Shown: in pieces, positions 1-7,344 of the stretch
Layout: every line of letters starts with the position of its first letter
Numbering within the stretch: the stretch's first letter is position 1
Assembly (NCBI GenBank): GCA_937886445.1
Contig: CALGBY010000143.1
Location: forward strand, 1 to 10,513
DNA length: 10,513 nucleotides
Reading direction: 5' to 3'
From: an uncultured Clostridia bacterium
GTDB taxonomy: Bacteria > Bacillota > Clostridia > Christensenellales > Aristaeellaceae
The notes under the pieces: model-generated
Told to the model about the DNA's origin: nothing
The model's database searches: none
What the model saw: the letters and a program-made list of their open reading frames with translations, nothing else
Made by a program: the position numbers and the translations under genes

Positions 1-41
1 ATTTTTCGGAAGCTTTCTGCCGCTTCGCGTTAATATTTGGG

Positions 42-70
42 TTGACAAAGGGGAGAAGTCAGATTATCAT
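42..70 (+). promoter_or_regulatory. Sigma-A-type promoter of the transketolase operon
   Basis: A perfect -35 box TTGACA (42-47) is followed after 17 nt by TATCAT (65-70), which matches five of six positions of the -10 consensus. Transcription would start near 77, leaving a leader of about 36 nt before the start codon at 113. That is too short for a riboswitch. No obvious catabolite-repression site or operator palindrome was seen around it. Confidence 0.7.
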
Positions 71-112
71 TCAATTGGTTAAGTCTTTTAATCAAACAAG
101 GAGGATATAGAC

Positions 113-937
113 TTGAATTACGACCTTAAGGAAATATGCAAGGATATCCGCTGCGATATCATGACCTGCATCGGTCATCTCGGCGTCGGGCATATCGGCG
201 GCTGTCTGTCGGTTGTCGAGCTGCTTGCCGTGCTTTATTTCGAAGAGATGAATATCGATCCGGCACAGCCTAAAATGCCCGGGAGGGACAGATTCATCTG
301 CTCCAAGGGACATGCCGGCCCCGCCGTATATGCGGCGTTAGCGAACCGCGGATATTTTGACAAGGAGCTGCTGTTAACGCTGAATCAGGGCGGCACCAGC
401 CTGCCCAGCCACTGCGACATGAACCGCACCGTCGGGATCGACATGACGACCGGCTCTCTCGGTCAGGGCTTCAGCTGCGCAGTCGGCGTGGCGCTCGGCT
501 CAAAGCTCGACGAAGATCAGGCGACGATCTATGCCCTGATCGGCGACGGCGAGTCTCAGGAGGGGCAGATCTGGGAGGCGGCCATGTTTGCTGCCGCAAA
601 GAAGCTGGATAACCTGATTGCGTTTACCGATTACAACAAGCTCCAGATCGACGGTCCTGTCGCGCAGGTCAACGGCATCGAGCCGCTTTCCGCAAAGTGG
701 GAGGCGTTCGGCTGGAACGTGATCGACGTAAAGGACGGAAACGATGTGTCTCAGGTCTCCGCAGCCGTCAAAGCCGCCAAGGCAGACCGAGGCTCGGGCA
801 GACCGACGATGGTCATCCTGAATACCCTGAAGGGCTGCGGCGTTTCCTTTGTCGAGGCAATGGGCGCGGCCAACCACAACACCAACATCAGCGAGGATGA
901 CGCGAAACGCGCCATTTCGGAAATCAGAGGAGAGTGA
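113..937 (+). CDS. Transketolase, N-terminal (thiamine diphosphate-binding) subunit
   Basis: This is the N-terminal half of a split transketolase, which moves two-carbon ketol units between phosphosugars in the non-oxidative pentose phosphate pathway. It works in the cytoplasm with the C-terminal subunit encoded next. The protein has 274 residues, normal for this half. The thiamine diphosphate/metal motif runs from G144-D145-G146 to N175 in the segment DYNKLQIDG, and an early GHIGGCLS segment is typical of the family. The start is TTG at 113, chosen because AAGGAGG lies at 98-104 with an 8-nt gap; the next in-frame ATG is 16 codons inside the conserved N-terminus. The stop is 4 nt before the next gene, so the two subunits are surely co-transcribed. 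Family assignment is firm; whether the operon serves central metabolism or a specific sugar pathway is open. Confidence 0.95.
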   Translation: MNYDLKEICKDIRCDIMTCIGHLGVGHIGGCLSVVELLAVLYFEEMNIDPAQPKMPGRDRFICSKGHAGPAVYAALANRGYFDKELLLTLNQGGTSLPSHCDMNRTVGIDMTTGSLGQGFSCAVGVALGSKLDEDQATIYALIGDGESQEGQIWEAAMFAAAKKLDNLIAFTDYNKLQIDGPVAQVNGIEPLSAKWEAFGWNVIDVKDGNDVSQVSAAVKAAKADRGSGRPTMVILNTLKGCGVSFVEAMGAANHNTNISEDDAKRAISEIRGE

Positions 938-941
938 TCAT

Positions 942-1865
942 ATGGAAATGAGAGCTGTTTACGCCGAGTTCCTTGCCAGGGCCATGAGCGAGGACCGGCA
1001 TGTCTGCGTCCTTGACGCCGATCTTTCCAAGGCAAGCGGTACCCGGGATCTTTATGAGCGTTTCCCGAACCAGATGTTTGACTGCGGCGTGGCCGAGCAG
1101 AACATGGCGTCCATCGCGGCAGGGCTTGCCAGCTACGGCTATAAGCCTTATATCGAAAGCTTCACCCCCTTTGCCACGCGCCGCATCTGCGACCAGATCG
1201 CGATCTCCATTGCCTATGCCGGCAGCAACGTGAAGATCGTCGGGACCGACCCGGGGATCTCCGCAGAGTTAAACGGGGGAACGCATATGAGCATGGAGGA
1301 CATCGGTGTCCTTCGTTCTATCCCCGGTGTGGTCATCTTCGAGCCTGTGGATGAGGTCCAGCTTCGGGCCGCCCTGCCGGTCATCCATGCCTATGACGGC
1401 TGCGTTTATATTCGCCTTTTCCGTAAGACTTCGCCGGTCGTATTCGGCGAGGATTATCGATTTGACCTTTTCAAGGCGGATACGCTCCGCGAGGGAAAGG
1501 ATGTTACGGTGTTCGTGTCCGGCTTCCTGACGGCTGATGCCATGGAGGCGGCCAAGAAGCTCGAGTCCGAGGGCATAAGTGCGGAGGTCATCAACGTCCA
1601 CACCATCAAGCCCATTGACCGGGAGACAGTGATCGCCTCCGCCCGCAAGACGGGGACCGTCGTTACGGTCGAGAACCACAATGTCATCGGCGGCCTGCAT
1701 TCTGCCGTCCTTGAGGCGCTTGCGGAGGAGAAGATCCCGGCCTGTGCCGTCGGCGTGCAGGACCGCTTCGGCGAGGTCGGCAAGATGCCTTATCTCCGCA
1801 GCGTTCTCGGAATGAATGTCGAAGATATCGCCGCCGCCGTCAAAAAGGCCGTATTACTGAAATAA
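942..1865 (+). CDS. Transketolase, C-terminal (pyrimidine-binding) subunit
   Basis: This 307-residue protein is the partner half of the split transketolase, carrying the pyrimidine-binding and C-terminal domains. The segment GVAEQNMASIAAGLA holds the conserved glutamate (E52) that activates the thiamine diphosphate aminopyrimidine ring. The C-terminal domain includes VINVHTIKPID and VTVENHNVIGGL, both typical of the transketolase/DXS C-terminal fold. The reading frame is open upstream to 849, but ATG 942 is preferred: AGAGGAGA lies at 926-933 and the start is 4 nt after the upstream stop, whereas the extension would run back into the N-terminal gene with no homology. It sits in one operon with the N-subunit and the isomerase at 1881. 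Confidence 0.95.
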   Translation: MEMRAVYAEFLARAMSEDRHVCVLDADLSKASGTRDLYERFPNQMFDCGVAEQNMASIAAGLASYGYKPYIESFTPFATRRICDQIAISIAYAGSNVKIVGTDPGISAELNGGTHMSMEDIGVLRSIPGVVIFEPVDEVQLRAALPVIHAYDGCVYIRLFRKTSPVVFGEDYRFDLFKADTLREGKDVTVFVSGFLTADAMEAAKKLESEGISAEVINVHTIKPIDRETVIASARKTGTVVTVENHNVIGGLHSAVLEALAEEKIPACAVGVQDRFGEVGKMPYLRSVLGMNVEDIAAAVKKAVLLK

Positions 1866-1880
1866 AAAAGGAGAGTCATC

Positions 1881-2357
1881 ATGAAAATCGCAATTGGCAG
1901 TGATAAATCGGGCTTCGTCGTAAAGGAAGCCGTCAAAGCCTTTCTCGCCGAGCAGGGCGCTGATTTTGCGGACCTTGGCACAACGGATCCGGAGCACGTC
2001 CATCCTTACTACGAAGTGGCAGGAACGGTCGCTCCCCTGGTGCAGAGCGGCGAATATGACCGCGCGATCCTGATCTGCGGCACCGGCGCAGGCATGAATA
2101 TCGTTTCCAACAAGTTCAAGGGCGTTCACGCCGTTGCCTGTGAAGGCGTTTATTCCGCCAAAATGGCCCGGGCCATCAACAATGCCAACGTGCTGTGCAT
2201 GGGCGGTTGGATCGTCGGCCCCGAAATGGCGATCGAGATGGTCAAGGCCTTCCTGAACACCGAATGGTGCCAGGATCTTGAGGACTGGCGCAAGGAGAAC
2301 ATGAAAAAGTTCAGCGTTCAGGTCAAAGCCATCGAGGATAACGTTTATGGTAAATGA
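1881..2357 (+). CDS. RpiB/LacA/LacB-family sugar-phosphate isomerase
   Basis: A 158-residue protein of the RpiB/LacAB family, which interconverts aldose and ketose phosphates in the cytoplasm. The family fold shows in the N-terminal strand MKIAIGSDKSGF, in ILICGTGAGM carrying the catalytic cysteine C66, and in NANVLCMGGWIVG. Two family signatures are changed. The usual DH(A/V)G is D8-K9-S10-G11, and the usual HNDAN is I99-N100-N101-A-N, so the histidine that opens the sugar ring in E. coli RpiB (H99) is absent. This suggests a substrate other than ribose 5-phosphate, possibly a tetrulose or other phosphosugar as for EryI/DerI-type isomerases; that is inference. The ribosome binding site AAAAGGAGAG lies just before ATG 1881. 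The gene is 15 nt downstream of the transketolase C-subunit, and the next ORF overlaps its end by 11 nt. Confidence 0.88.
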   Translation: MKIAIGSDKSGFVVKEAVKAFLAEQGADFADLGTTDPEHVHPYYEVAGTVAPLVQSGEYDRAILICGTGAGMNIVSNKFKGVHAVACEGVYSAKMARAINNANVLCMGGWIVGPEMAIEMVKAFLNTEWCQDLEDWRKENMKKFSVQVKAIEDNVYGK

Positions 2358-3720
2358 GTTTGTTTACGCCCAGCCGGTAAAGATCTACTTCGGCTCCGGC
2401 AGCTTCGGCAGGCTCGGCGAGGTGCTTGACAGCCTTGCGGTAAAAAAGGCGGTCCTTGTTTGCGGAAAGCATTTTGAAAAGCAGGCAGAGGCGCTGTCCG
2501 AAGAGGAAAAGCGGATCTGCGCGGTCTTTTCCGGCGTCGAACGTGCTTCTGACAGAGCCCGTAACCTGGAAGAGAGCTTTCGGAATGTCGATTTTGCCGC
2601 GGAGTATCCCTTTGAAGACGCTGATGCGGCCCCGGCGGCGGCTGTTGAAAGCACCTTACCGGAGAGATACCGTGCCGCGGCAGGCAGGCTGACCGGCTTT
2701 ATTGATGACTGCTGCGGGAAATACAATGTGATCTCTCCGTTCTATTTCTATCTGTACGGTAAAACGGCGGACACCCTCGGAAAGGCTTATACCGATGACG
2801 CGGAGACGCCTGTGATCAGGCTGGAAAACGGCTATCTTACCTATGCGTATCGCTATGAGCAGGGAACGGAGGATCTTTCATGGATCCCGGAGTTCAGCGC
2901 GTGGCTGAAGGAAAGGGGCATTTTCTTTTTGCCTGTGATCCCTGCCGATAAATCGGATGGCAGATACGCTGTTTATCCCAAAGGATATCCGTTTGGATAT
3001 GCCGGACAGGAAAACGGATACCTCAAATTTCTTGATGACAGCGGGATACCGTATCTGGATCCCGAAAAAACGCTCCTTTCTCAGAACGGGGATTTCTACT
3101 ACTGGTTCTACCGGTCCGATCATCACTGGAATGTGCATGCCGGCTTCTCGGTCGCTTCGGCAGCGGCCGAAAAGCTGAAAACGGAATCCGGCCTGCCGGT
3201 GGATACCGGCGTGCTTGACAGAACGCGCTTTGACATGGTCACCTATGAAAATGCGCTTCTCGGCAGCCAGGGGAAAAAGACCACGCACGGATATATTCCG
3301 CCTGAGGACTTTGAGGTGTACTATCCGCTCTTTGATACGGCGTTTTCCGTGGAGATCCCCACGAGAATGATCGACCGGACGGGCGCCTTTGAGGATACGC
3401 TGATCAAATCCGAGGCCCTGACGGCCGGCGATTATTACATGAACAGTACCTATACGGCGTTTTTGTACGGGGATGTGCCGCTCGTGAGGATCCATAACCT
3501 GAACTGCGATAACGGCACACGGGTGCTGATGCTCAAAACCTCGGAAGCGGATGTTGTGGATACATATCTTGCCTTTACCGTAGAATACCTTGATATCATT
3601 GACCCCCGGCATTTCGGCGGAAGCATAAAGACCTTTATTGAAAGAACGCGTCCGGACGCTGTGCTGATGTGTGCTTATCCCTCCGCGATAACGGAAAACG
3701 GGACGCGGGATATCAAATAG
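2347..3720 (+). CDS. Chimeric protein: iron-ADH N-terminus fused to an AlgJ/AlgX-like DHHW protein
   Basis: A 457-residue product of two unrelated parts. Residues 1 to about 45 (FVYAQPVKIYFGSGSF, then KKAVLVCG) match the N-terminal Rossmann-like start of iron-containing alcohol dehydrogenases. From about 49-70 onward it resembles the DHHW/AlgJ-AlgX SGNH-hydrolase-like family that works outside the membrane with MBOAT proteins in O-acylation. R-S-D258-H-H260-W261-N is the DxHW motif, and S399 in LMLKTSEAD is the candidate nucleophile, so a D/H/S triad may be intact. DHHW proteins normally begin with a signal anchor followed by a segment like SEEEKR; that segment follows the ADH part here (LSEEEKR, near residue 50) and the anchor is gone. 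No in-frame ATG restores it. The start overlaps the isomerase end by 11 nt, with GAGG at 2334-2337. The exact junction (about nt 2480-2555) is uncertain because AVFSGVE near residue 60 could still be ADH. It may be a deletion scar, a pseudogene, or an assembly join. Confidence 0.75.
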   Translation: MVNEFVYAQPVKIYFGSGSFGRLGEVLDSLAVKKAVLVCGKHFEKQAEALSEEEKRICAVFSGVERASDRARNLEESFRNVDFAAEYPFEDADAAPAAAVESTLPERYRAAAGRLTGFIDDCCGKYNVISPFYFYLYGKTADTLGKAYTDDAETPVIRLENGYLTYAYRYEQGTEDLSWIPEFSAWLKERGIFFLPVIPADKSDGRYAVYPKGYPFGYAGQENGYLKFLDDSGIPYLDPEKTLLSQNGDFYYWFYRSDHHWNVHAGFSVASAAAEKLKTESGLPVDTGVLDRTRFDMVTYENALLGSQGKKTTHGYIPPEDFEVYYPLFDTAFSVEIPTRMIDRTGAFEDTLIKSEALTAGDYYMNSTYTAFLYGDVPLVRIHNLNCDNGTRVLMLKTSEADVVDTYLAFTVEYLDIIDPRHFGGSIKTFIERTRPDAVLMCAYPSAITENGTRDIK

Positions 3721-3737
3721 CCTTTCAGGGGTGTGCC

Positions 3738-5207
3738 ATGAGTATTGTTTCACTGCCTTTTCTGTTTTTGTTCCTTCCGCTGTCTGTTCTCATATATCAT
3801 CTGATACCGGCGGGAAAAAACCTGTTTTACAGAAATATTTTCCTCGTCGCGGTCAGCCTGTTCTTTTACGCGTGGGGAGAGCCGCTTTATGTTTTTCTGC
3901 TGCTGTTCCTCATGCTTTTTGTCCATATCGCGGGAAAAATGATCGATAAAAAGCGGGGCACGGCGGCCGCAAAAGTCATCATAGCGGTCACGGCCGTGCT
4001 GGGCATCGGCGTGATCCTGTTTTTCCGGGATATCAACAGCTGGCTTTCTGTGCTCGGCAGGCTGATCCGTCACAGCTTTGCCCCGAGGCCGGAGGGTGTA
4101 CCGCTGGGAATGGCCTTTTTCGTTTTCTTTGCCGTTTCGTATGTTGTGGATATCAACCGTGGAAAATGTCATTCTCCGAAAAGCTTTCTGCATACCGCCC
4201 TGTATCTTTCGGCGTTTTTCAAAGTGACTCAGGGCCCGATCATTGAGTATCATCAGTTTCAGAGCCAGATAGAGAACCGCCCGATCGACCGCGACAAAAT
4301 ATACAGAGGCACCAGAAGATTTCTTGCCGGGCTGGCGAAAAAAGCGATCATTGCTTCAAGCCTCAGCGGGATCGCGACATGGATCTTTTCGGGCGGGAGC
4401 GGTGAATGGTCGGTCGCGAGCGCCTGGATCGTATGCATCGCGTGTCTTGTGGATACCTATATCGATTTCTCGGCCTATTCCGATATGGCCTGCGGCCTGG
4501 CGCTTCTTTTCGGCTTCACACTTCCCGAAAACTTCAATTATCCGTACATCTCGCGCTCTGTAACGGAATACTGGCAGCGGTGGCATATGACGCTGATCCA
4601 GTGGTTCCGGGATTATCTGTATTATCCCATCACGCTCGGGCCGTCTGTCCGCTTCCGCAAGTTCCTGCTCAGGCACGGCGCGAAGAAGAAAACGGCGAAA
4701 ATTCTCCAGAATGTGTTCGTGCCCGCCTGTGTATGGATACCCACTGCCCTCTGGCACGGCACAAACCTGAATTATCTGCTGTGGGGAATATTGAACTGCG
4801 CCGTATGCATTATTGAAATGAACAGAAAGCCGTTACAGAGGACCGGCTCCAAAAGCAGGCTCGGCCGGCTGTACACGCTCGTTTTTCTCATGCTGATGAT
4901 GCCGCTCATGTTTTTTGATGACATCGGCCCTTCGCTGACCTATTACGGCGCGATGTTCGGAATAGGGCACCCCGCGTTTTTTGATGATATGACGCTGTTC
5001 ATTTTGAAAGAGTACGGTGTATTTATTCTGGCTGGGCTGCTCCTCTGCTTCCCTGTCCGGGAAAAAATCGCCGGCTGCTTGAGAAACAGATTGGGCGATA
5101 CCGCGACCGGCATCATCGAAGACACGGCGCTGCTCCTCCTGTCTGTTCTGTCTGTCGCGTTTGTGATCAAAACCGGCTCTTCGTTCTTTATCTATCAGAT
5201 GTTCTGA
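3738..5207 (+). CDS. MBOAT-family membrane O-acyltransferase (AlgI/DltB-like)
   Basis: A 489-residue polytopic membrane protein of the membrane-bound O-acyltransferase family. These proteins pass an acyl group across the membrane onto an extracytoplasmic polymer or lipid. About ten hydrophobic segments are visible, from LPFLFLFLPLSVLIYHLI at the start to the C-terminal segment before IKTGSSFFIYQMF. Family signatures include RSVTEYWQRWHMTLIQWF (with H283) followed by RDYLYYPI, and PTALWHGTNLNYLLWGI with the invariant histidine H340. The start is ATG 3738, after AGGGG at 3726-3730; the frame is open back to 3669 but that stretch overlaps the previous gene and is not membrane-like. It lies 17 nt after the DHHW gene and 21 nt before the adenylating enzyme, so the three are one operon. 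The acyl donor and acceptor cannot be read from the sequence. Confidence 0.93.
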   Translation: MSIVSLPFLFLFLPLSVLIYHLIPAGKNLFYRNIFLVAVSLFFYAWGEPLYVFLLLFLMLFVHIAGKMIDKKRGTAAAKVIIAVTAVLGIGVILFFRDINSWLSVLGRLIRHSFAPRPEGVPLGMAFFVFFAVSYVVDINRGKCHSPKSFLHTALYLSAFFKVTQGPIIEYHQFQSQIENRPIDRDKIYRGTRRFLAGLAKKAIIASSLSGIATWIFSGGSGEWSVASAWIVCIACLVDTYIDFSAYSDMACGLALLFGFTLPENFNYPYISRSVTEYWQRWHMTLIQWFRDYLYYPITLGPSVRFRKFLLRHGAKKKTAKILQNVFVPACVWIPTALWHGTNLNYLLWGILNCAVCIIEMNRKPLQRTGSKSRLGRLYTLVFLMLMMPLMFFDDIGPSLTYYGAMFGIGHPAFFDDMTLFILKEYGVFILAGLLLCFPVREKIAGCLRNRLGDTATGIIEDTALLLLSVLSVAFVIKTGSSFFIYQMF

Positions 5208-5228
5208 ACCGGCTGAGAGGAAGATCAT

Positions 5229-6716
5229 ATGAGATTGGGATCTGTTGAGGAATGCCTGTTTGTCCACGCGTCCGAAACGCCGGATAAGACCGCGGTGATT
5301 GCCGGGGGGCGGGAAACGAGCTACCGGGCTTTGTATGAAATGGCCTTCAGATACTGCGGGTATCTGAAAAGATCGGGCGTTTCAAAGGGCGATATCGTTG
5401 CCGCGAGAGCCGCGCAGGATCTGAATTATGTGGTTACATGGCTTGCCGTACACATGGCCGGGGGAGTCATCACTTCCCTTGAAAGGAATATCCCGCTTGC
5501 CGGGTTTGAAAAGGCAGCCGCGCAGGTGGGCGCGGGGTTCGTTCTGATCAGGCAGGATGAGCAGCCGGCGGGCCCGTGGAAAAAGCTGTATTTCAATGAG
5601 GAACCGTGCGGGGAAGAATATACCGGGCTTCCGTCCCTTTGCTTTCCTTCCGCCGGGGACAGCGCCGATATCCTGTTTACCACCGGAACGACGGGGGCCT
5701 CCAAGGGCGTGGAGCTTACCCATAAAGCGCTGGTCGCGACGGCTGAAAACCTGATCTATGGCTGCGGCTATAAGCCGGATACCTTTCTTATCGTTCCGGG
5801 GCCGCTGAACCACGCGAACGCCATCAGAAAGCTTTTTACCACGATCGTGAACGGCAGCACGGTCTGCCTGCTGAACGGGATGAGCGATATACAGGGCTTT
5901 TTCCGCGCGCTGGATCATCCGCTCGGCATCAAGGCCTGCTGCCTGCCGCCCGCGGCCATCCGCACGATCTTCGCGCTGACCGGGGATAAGATCGGCGCGT
6001 ATGCCGGTCAGATCGATTTTATCGAATCCGCGTCCGCGCCGCTGCCCGAAGCCGATAAGGAAAGGCTGCGCCGGCTGCTGCCCGGAACCAGATTGTACAA
6101 CAACTACGGCTCTTCCGAGGCGGCGTCGGTATGCATGTATGATTACGGAAAATATCCCGGAAAAAAGGGATGCGTGGGGAAGGAAATGCCCAATTCGCGT
6201 GTGATCATTGTGGATGACGACCATCGGGAGATCACATCCGGTAAAGAGCATATGGGGCTGCTGGCCTGCGCCGGCGATGTGAATATGAAGGGGTATGTCA
6301 ATGATCCCGTGCTGACAAAGGAAGTGCTGGCGGACGGGATCGTGTATACCAGTGATATCGGGTATAAAGACGATGAAGGGTTCATATACATATCGGGGCG
6401 GAAAGGCGATGTCATCAATGTAGGCGGGCTGAAGGTGTCTCCGGGCGATGTGGAAGAAGCGGCATTGGCCTTTGAGGGGATAGATGACTGCGCTTGCATC
6501 GCCCGGGAGGATCCGATCACCGGGCAGGCGCTTGTGCTTCTGGTGGTCATGCATCCCGGCTTCGAGCCGGATATCCGCGGGCTGCGCCGGTTTCTGAGCG
6601 CGCGGCTTGAGGCGGTAAAGGTGCCGCGCTTTTATGAACAGGTCGAAAAGATCGAAAGAACCTATAACGGAAAGATCGACAGAAAGTATTACAGAACGAT
6701 CTGCGCGGAAAAATAA
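5229..6716 (+). CDS. Class I adenylate-forming enzyme (acyl-CoA synthetase / acyl-carrier ligase-like)
   Basis: A 495-residue AMP-binding enzyme that activates a carboxylic acid as an acyl-adenylate and passes it to CoA or a carrier. All core motifs are present: the phosphate-binding loop TTGTTGASKG (residues 151-160), the Y290-N-N-Y-G-S-S-E297 aromatic/ribose motif, D376 in YTSDIGY, R391 in SGRKGD, the hinge region NVGGLKVSP, and the catalytic lysine K482 in NGKIDRK. It is therefore predicted active. It is 21 nt downstream of the MBOAT gene with AGAGGA at 5215-5220. By analogy to DltA beside DltB it may supply the activated acyl group for the MBOAT protein, but no carrier-protein gene accompanies it, so CoA or a remote carrier would be needed. 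Substrate is not predictable by eye. A simple acetate- or fatty-acyl-CoA ligase role is the main alternative. Confidence 0.92.
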   Translation: MRLGSVEECLFVHASETPDKTAVIAGGRETSYRALYEMAFRYCGYLKRSGVSKGDIVAARAAQDLNYVVTWLAVHMAGGVITSLERNIPLAGFEKAAAQVGAGFVLIRQDEQPAGPWKKLYFNEEPCGEEYTGLPSLCFPSAGDSADILFTTGTTGASKGVELTHKALVATAENLIYGCGYKPDTFLIVPGPLNHANAIRKLFTTIVNGSTVCLLNGMSDIQGFFRALDHPLGIKACCLPPAAIRTIFALTGDKIGAYAGQIDFIESASAPLPEADKERLRRLLPGTRLYNNYGSSEAASVCMYDYGKYPGKKGCVGKEMPNSRVIIVDDDHREITSGKEHMGLLACAGDVNMKGYVNDPVLTKEVLADGIVYTSDIGYKDDEGFIYISGRKGDVINVGGLKVSPGDVEEAALAFEGIDDCACIAREDPITGQALVLLVVMHPGFEPDIRGLRRFLSARLEAVKVPRFYEQVEKIERTYNGKIDRKYYRTICAEK

Positions 6717-6750
6717 AGGAAGCATAAGCCTTCTGTATTATTCTGTCGTA

Positions 6751-6759
6751 TGATATAAT
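6751..6759 (+). promoter_or_regulatory. Extended -10 promoter for the double-glycine peptide gene
   Basis: The sequence TGATATAAT is a perfect extended -10 element (TGnTATAAT) with TATAAT at 6754-6759. The matching -35 position (6731-6736, TTCTGT) is poor, as is common with extended -10 promoters. Transcription would start near 6766, giving a leader of roughly 105 nt. The peptide gene is therefore probably transcribed on its own as well as by read-through from the acyltransferase operon. Confidence 0.65.
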
Positions 6760-6871
6760 GTGCGAAGTGACAGAGCCCGAAAACGGTTCCGTCATGAGCA
6801 GGACGAACGAATGGAAATGTTCTCCCTGAAATCAGAAATCACAGCGGTAAGCAATGAAAGGAGCGGAATTT

Positions 6872-7078
6872 ATGAAACCGGAAATGGTAAACAACAAGGA
6901 ACTGGAAAAAGTCACAGGCGGAACCTGCCGGAAGATCGTGGTGCCTACCGACATATATACCTATATGTTATGCTCGAATTGCTCCTACATTGAAAAACGG
7001 AAAGGAGACCTCCGCGGAAAAACATACGAGTGTCCTGAGTGCCAGATGAATACCTTCACAGGCCGGAATTTAGCATAA
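6872..7078 (+). CDS. Small double-glycine-leader peptide with a four-cysteine (zinc-ribbon-like) core
   Basis: A 68-residue peptide. Residues 1-17 end in NNKELEKVTGG, the pattern of leader peptides cut after Gly-Gly by peptidase-containing (C39) ABC transporters, as in class II bacteriocins and related secreted peptides. The predicted 51-residue core has C19, then C34-SN-C37 and C54-PE-C57 separated by 16 residues, a rubredoxin/zinc-ribbon-like spacing that could bind zinc or form disulfides. The core is rich in Lys and Tyr. ATG 6872 is chosen because AAAGGAG (6857-6863) precedes it by 8 nt; an upstream in-frame ATG at 6854 has no site and would lengthen the leader. It has its own promoter and terminator. 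No C39 transporter, immunity or modifying gene is seen in the window. Whether it is a bacteriocin, a signal, or a plain small zinc-ribbon protein with a chance GG is unresolved. Confidence 0.72.
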   Translation: MKPEMVNNKELEKVTGGTCRKIVVPTDIYTYMLCSNCSYIEKRKGDLRGKTYECPECQMNTFTGRNLA

Positions 7079-7098
7079 GCTCAGGCCGGAGAATGAGA

Positions 7099-7114
7099 CC
7101 GCGAAAAGTCGCGG
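7099..7114 (+). other. Short perfect hairpin after the peptide gene
   Basis: CCGCGA (7099-7104) and TCGCGG (7109-7114) form a 6-bp stem around the four-base loop AAAG. No T-run follows, so this is not an intrinsic terminator by itself. It may stabilise the 3' end of the peptide transcript upstream of the true terminator at 7124-7164. Confidence 0.45.
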
Positions 7115-7123
7115 CACAGACAG

Positions 7124-7164
7124 AAGAAGATCAGCTGCCCTATGAGGGATCTGGTCCTCTTTTT
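7124..7164 (+). terminator. Intrinsic terminator of the peptide transcription unit
   Basis: An outer stem AAGA-A-GATCAG (7124-7134) pairs with CTGGTC-C-TCTT (7151-7162) with one mismatch. An inner stem CCCT (7138-7141) pairs with AGGG (7145-7148). The downstream arm merges into the T-run TTTTT (7160-7164). This is a convincing rho-independent terminator about 45 nt after the peptide stop codon. Confidence 0.7.
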
Positions 7165-7344
7165 GCGTACGGTCATCCTGATATGAATACAATGCCGCGA
7201 AAGTACCATGTATACGGATTGGGGGAGGACTATCGGTCATTTCGGGGATTGTTTGCCGGCATACCGGATCGGCAAGAAAAATTGATTTGATGCAACAGCA
7301 TATCAAAATTCAATAAGTTTGAAACTAAGTAACAGGAGCATTTT
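7165..7344. other. Gene-poor stretch between the peptide unit and the IS110 remnant
   Basis: No convincing gene is present. A 35-codon frame from ATG 7184 ends at 7291 with no ribosome binding site or recognisable motif. A weak hairpin, TTGCCG (7253-7258) with CGGCAA (7270-7275), is present. The non-coding right end of the IS110 element probably lies in about 7295-7344, since its recombinase frame ends at 7345, but no boundary could be fixed by eye. Confidence 0.4.

Noticed and set aside
1..112. Riboswitch or attenuator before the transketolase operon
   Set aside because: The predicted transcript leader is only about 36 nt and no stem-loop with a T-run is seen.
849..941. N-terminal extension of the transketolase C-subunit
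   Set aside because: The extension overlaps the N-subunit gene in another frame, has no homology, and ATG 942 has a good ribosome binding site.
3669..3737. N-terminal extension of the MBOAT protein
   Set aside because: It overlaps the end of the DHHW gene and encodes a polar stretch; ATG 3738 begins the first hydrophobic segment.
2878..3753. A 291-codon open frame on the minus strand
   Set aside because: It is antisense to the DHHW domain, has no family features, and is explained by high GC at codon positions.
5382..6725. A 447-codon open frame on the minus strand
   Set aside because: It lies exactly opposite the adenylating enzyme, which has all its catalytic motifs. The minus frame is an Arg/Gly/His-rich antisense translation with no recognisable domain.
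6717..6871. A missing acyl-carrier-protein gene after the adenylating enzyme
   Set aside because: I looked for a short frame with a DSL-type serine motif and found none; the stretch holds only the peptide promoter and leader.
6760..6993. A 77-codon frame overlapping the peptide gene
   Set aside because: It begins inside the promoter, has no ribosome binding site, and is out of frame with the well-supported GG-leader peptide.
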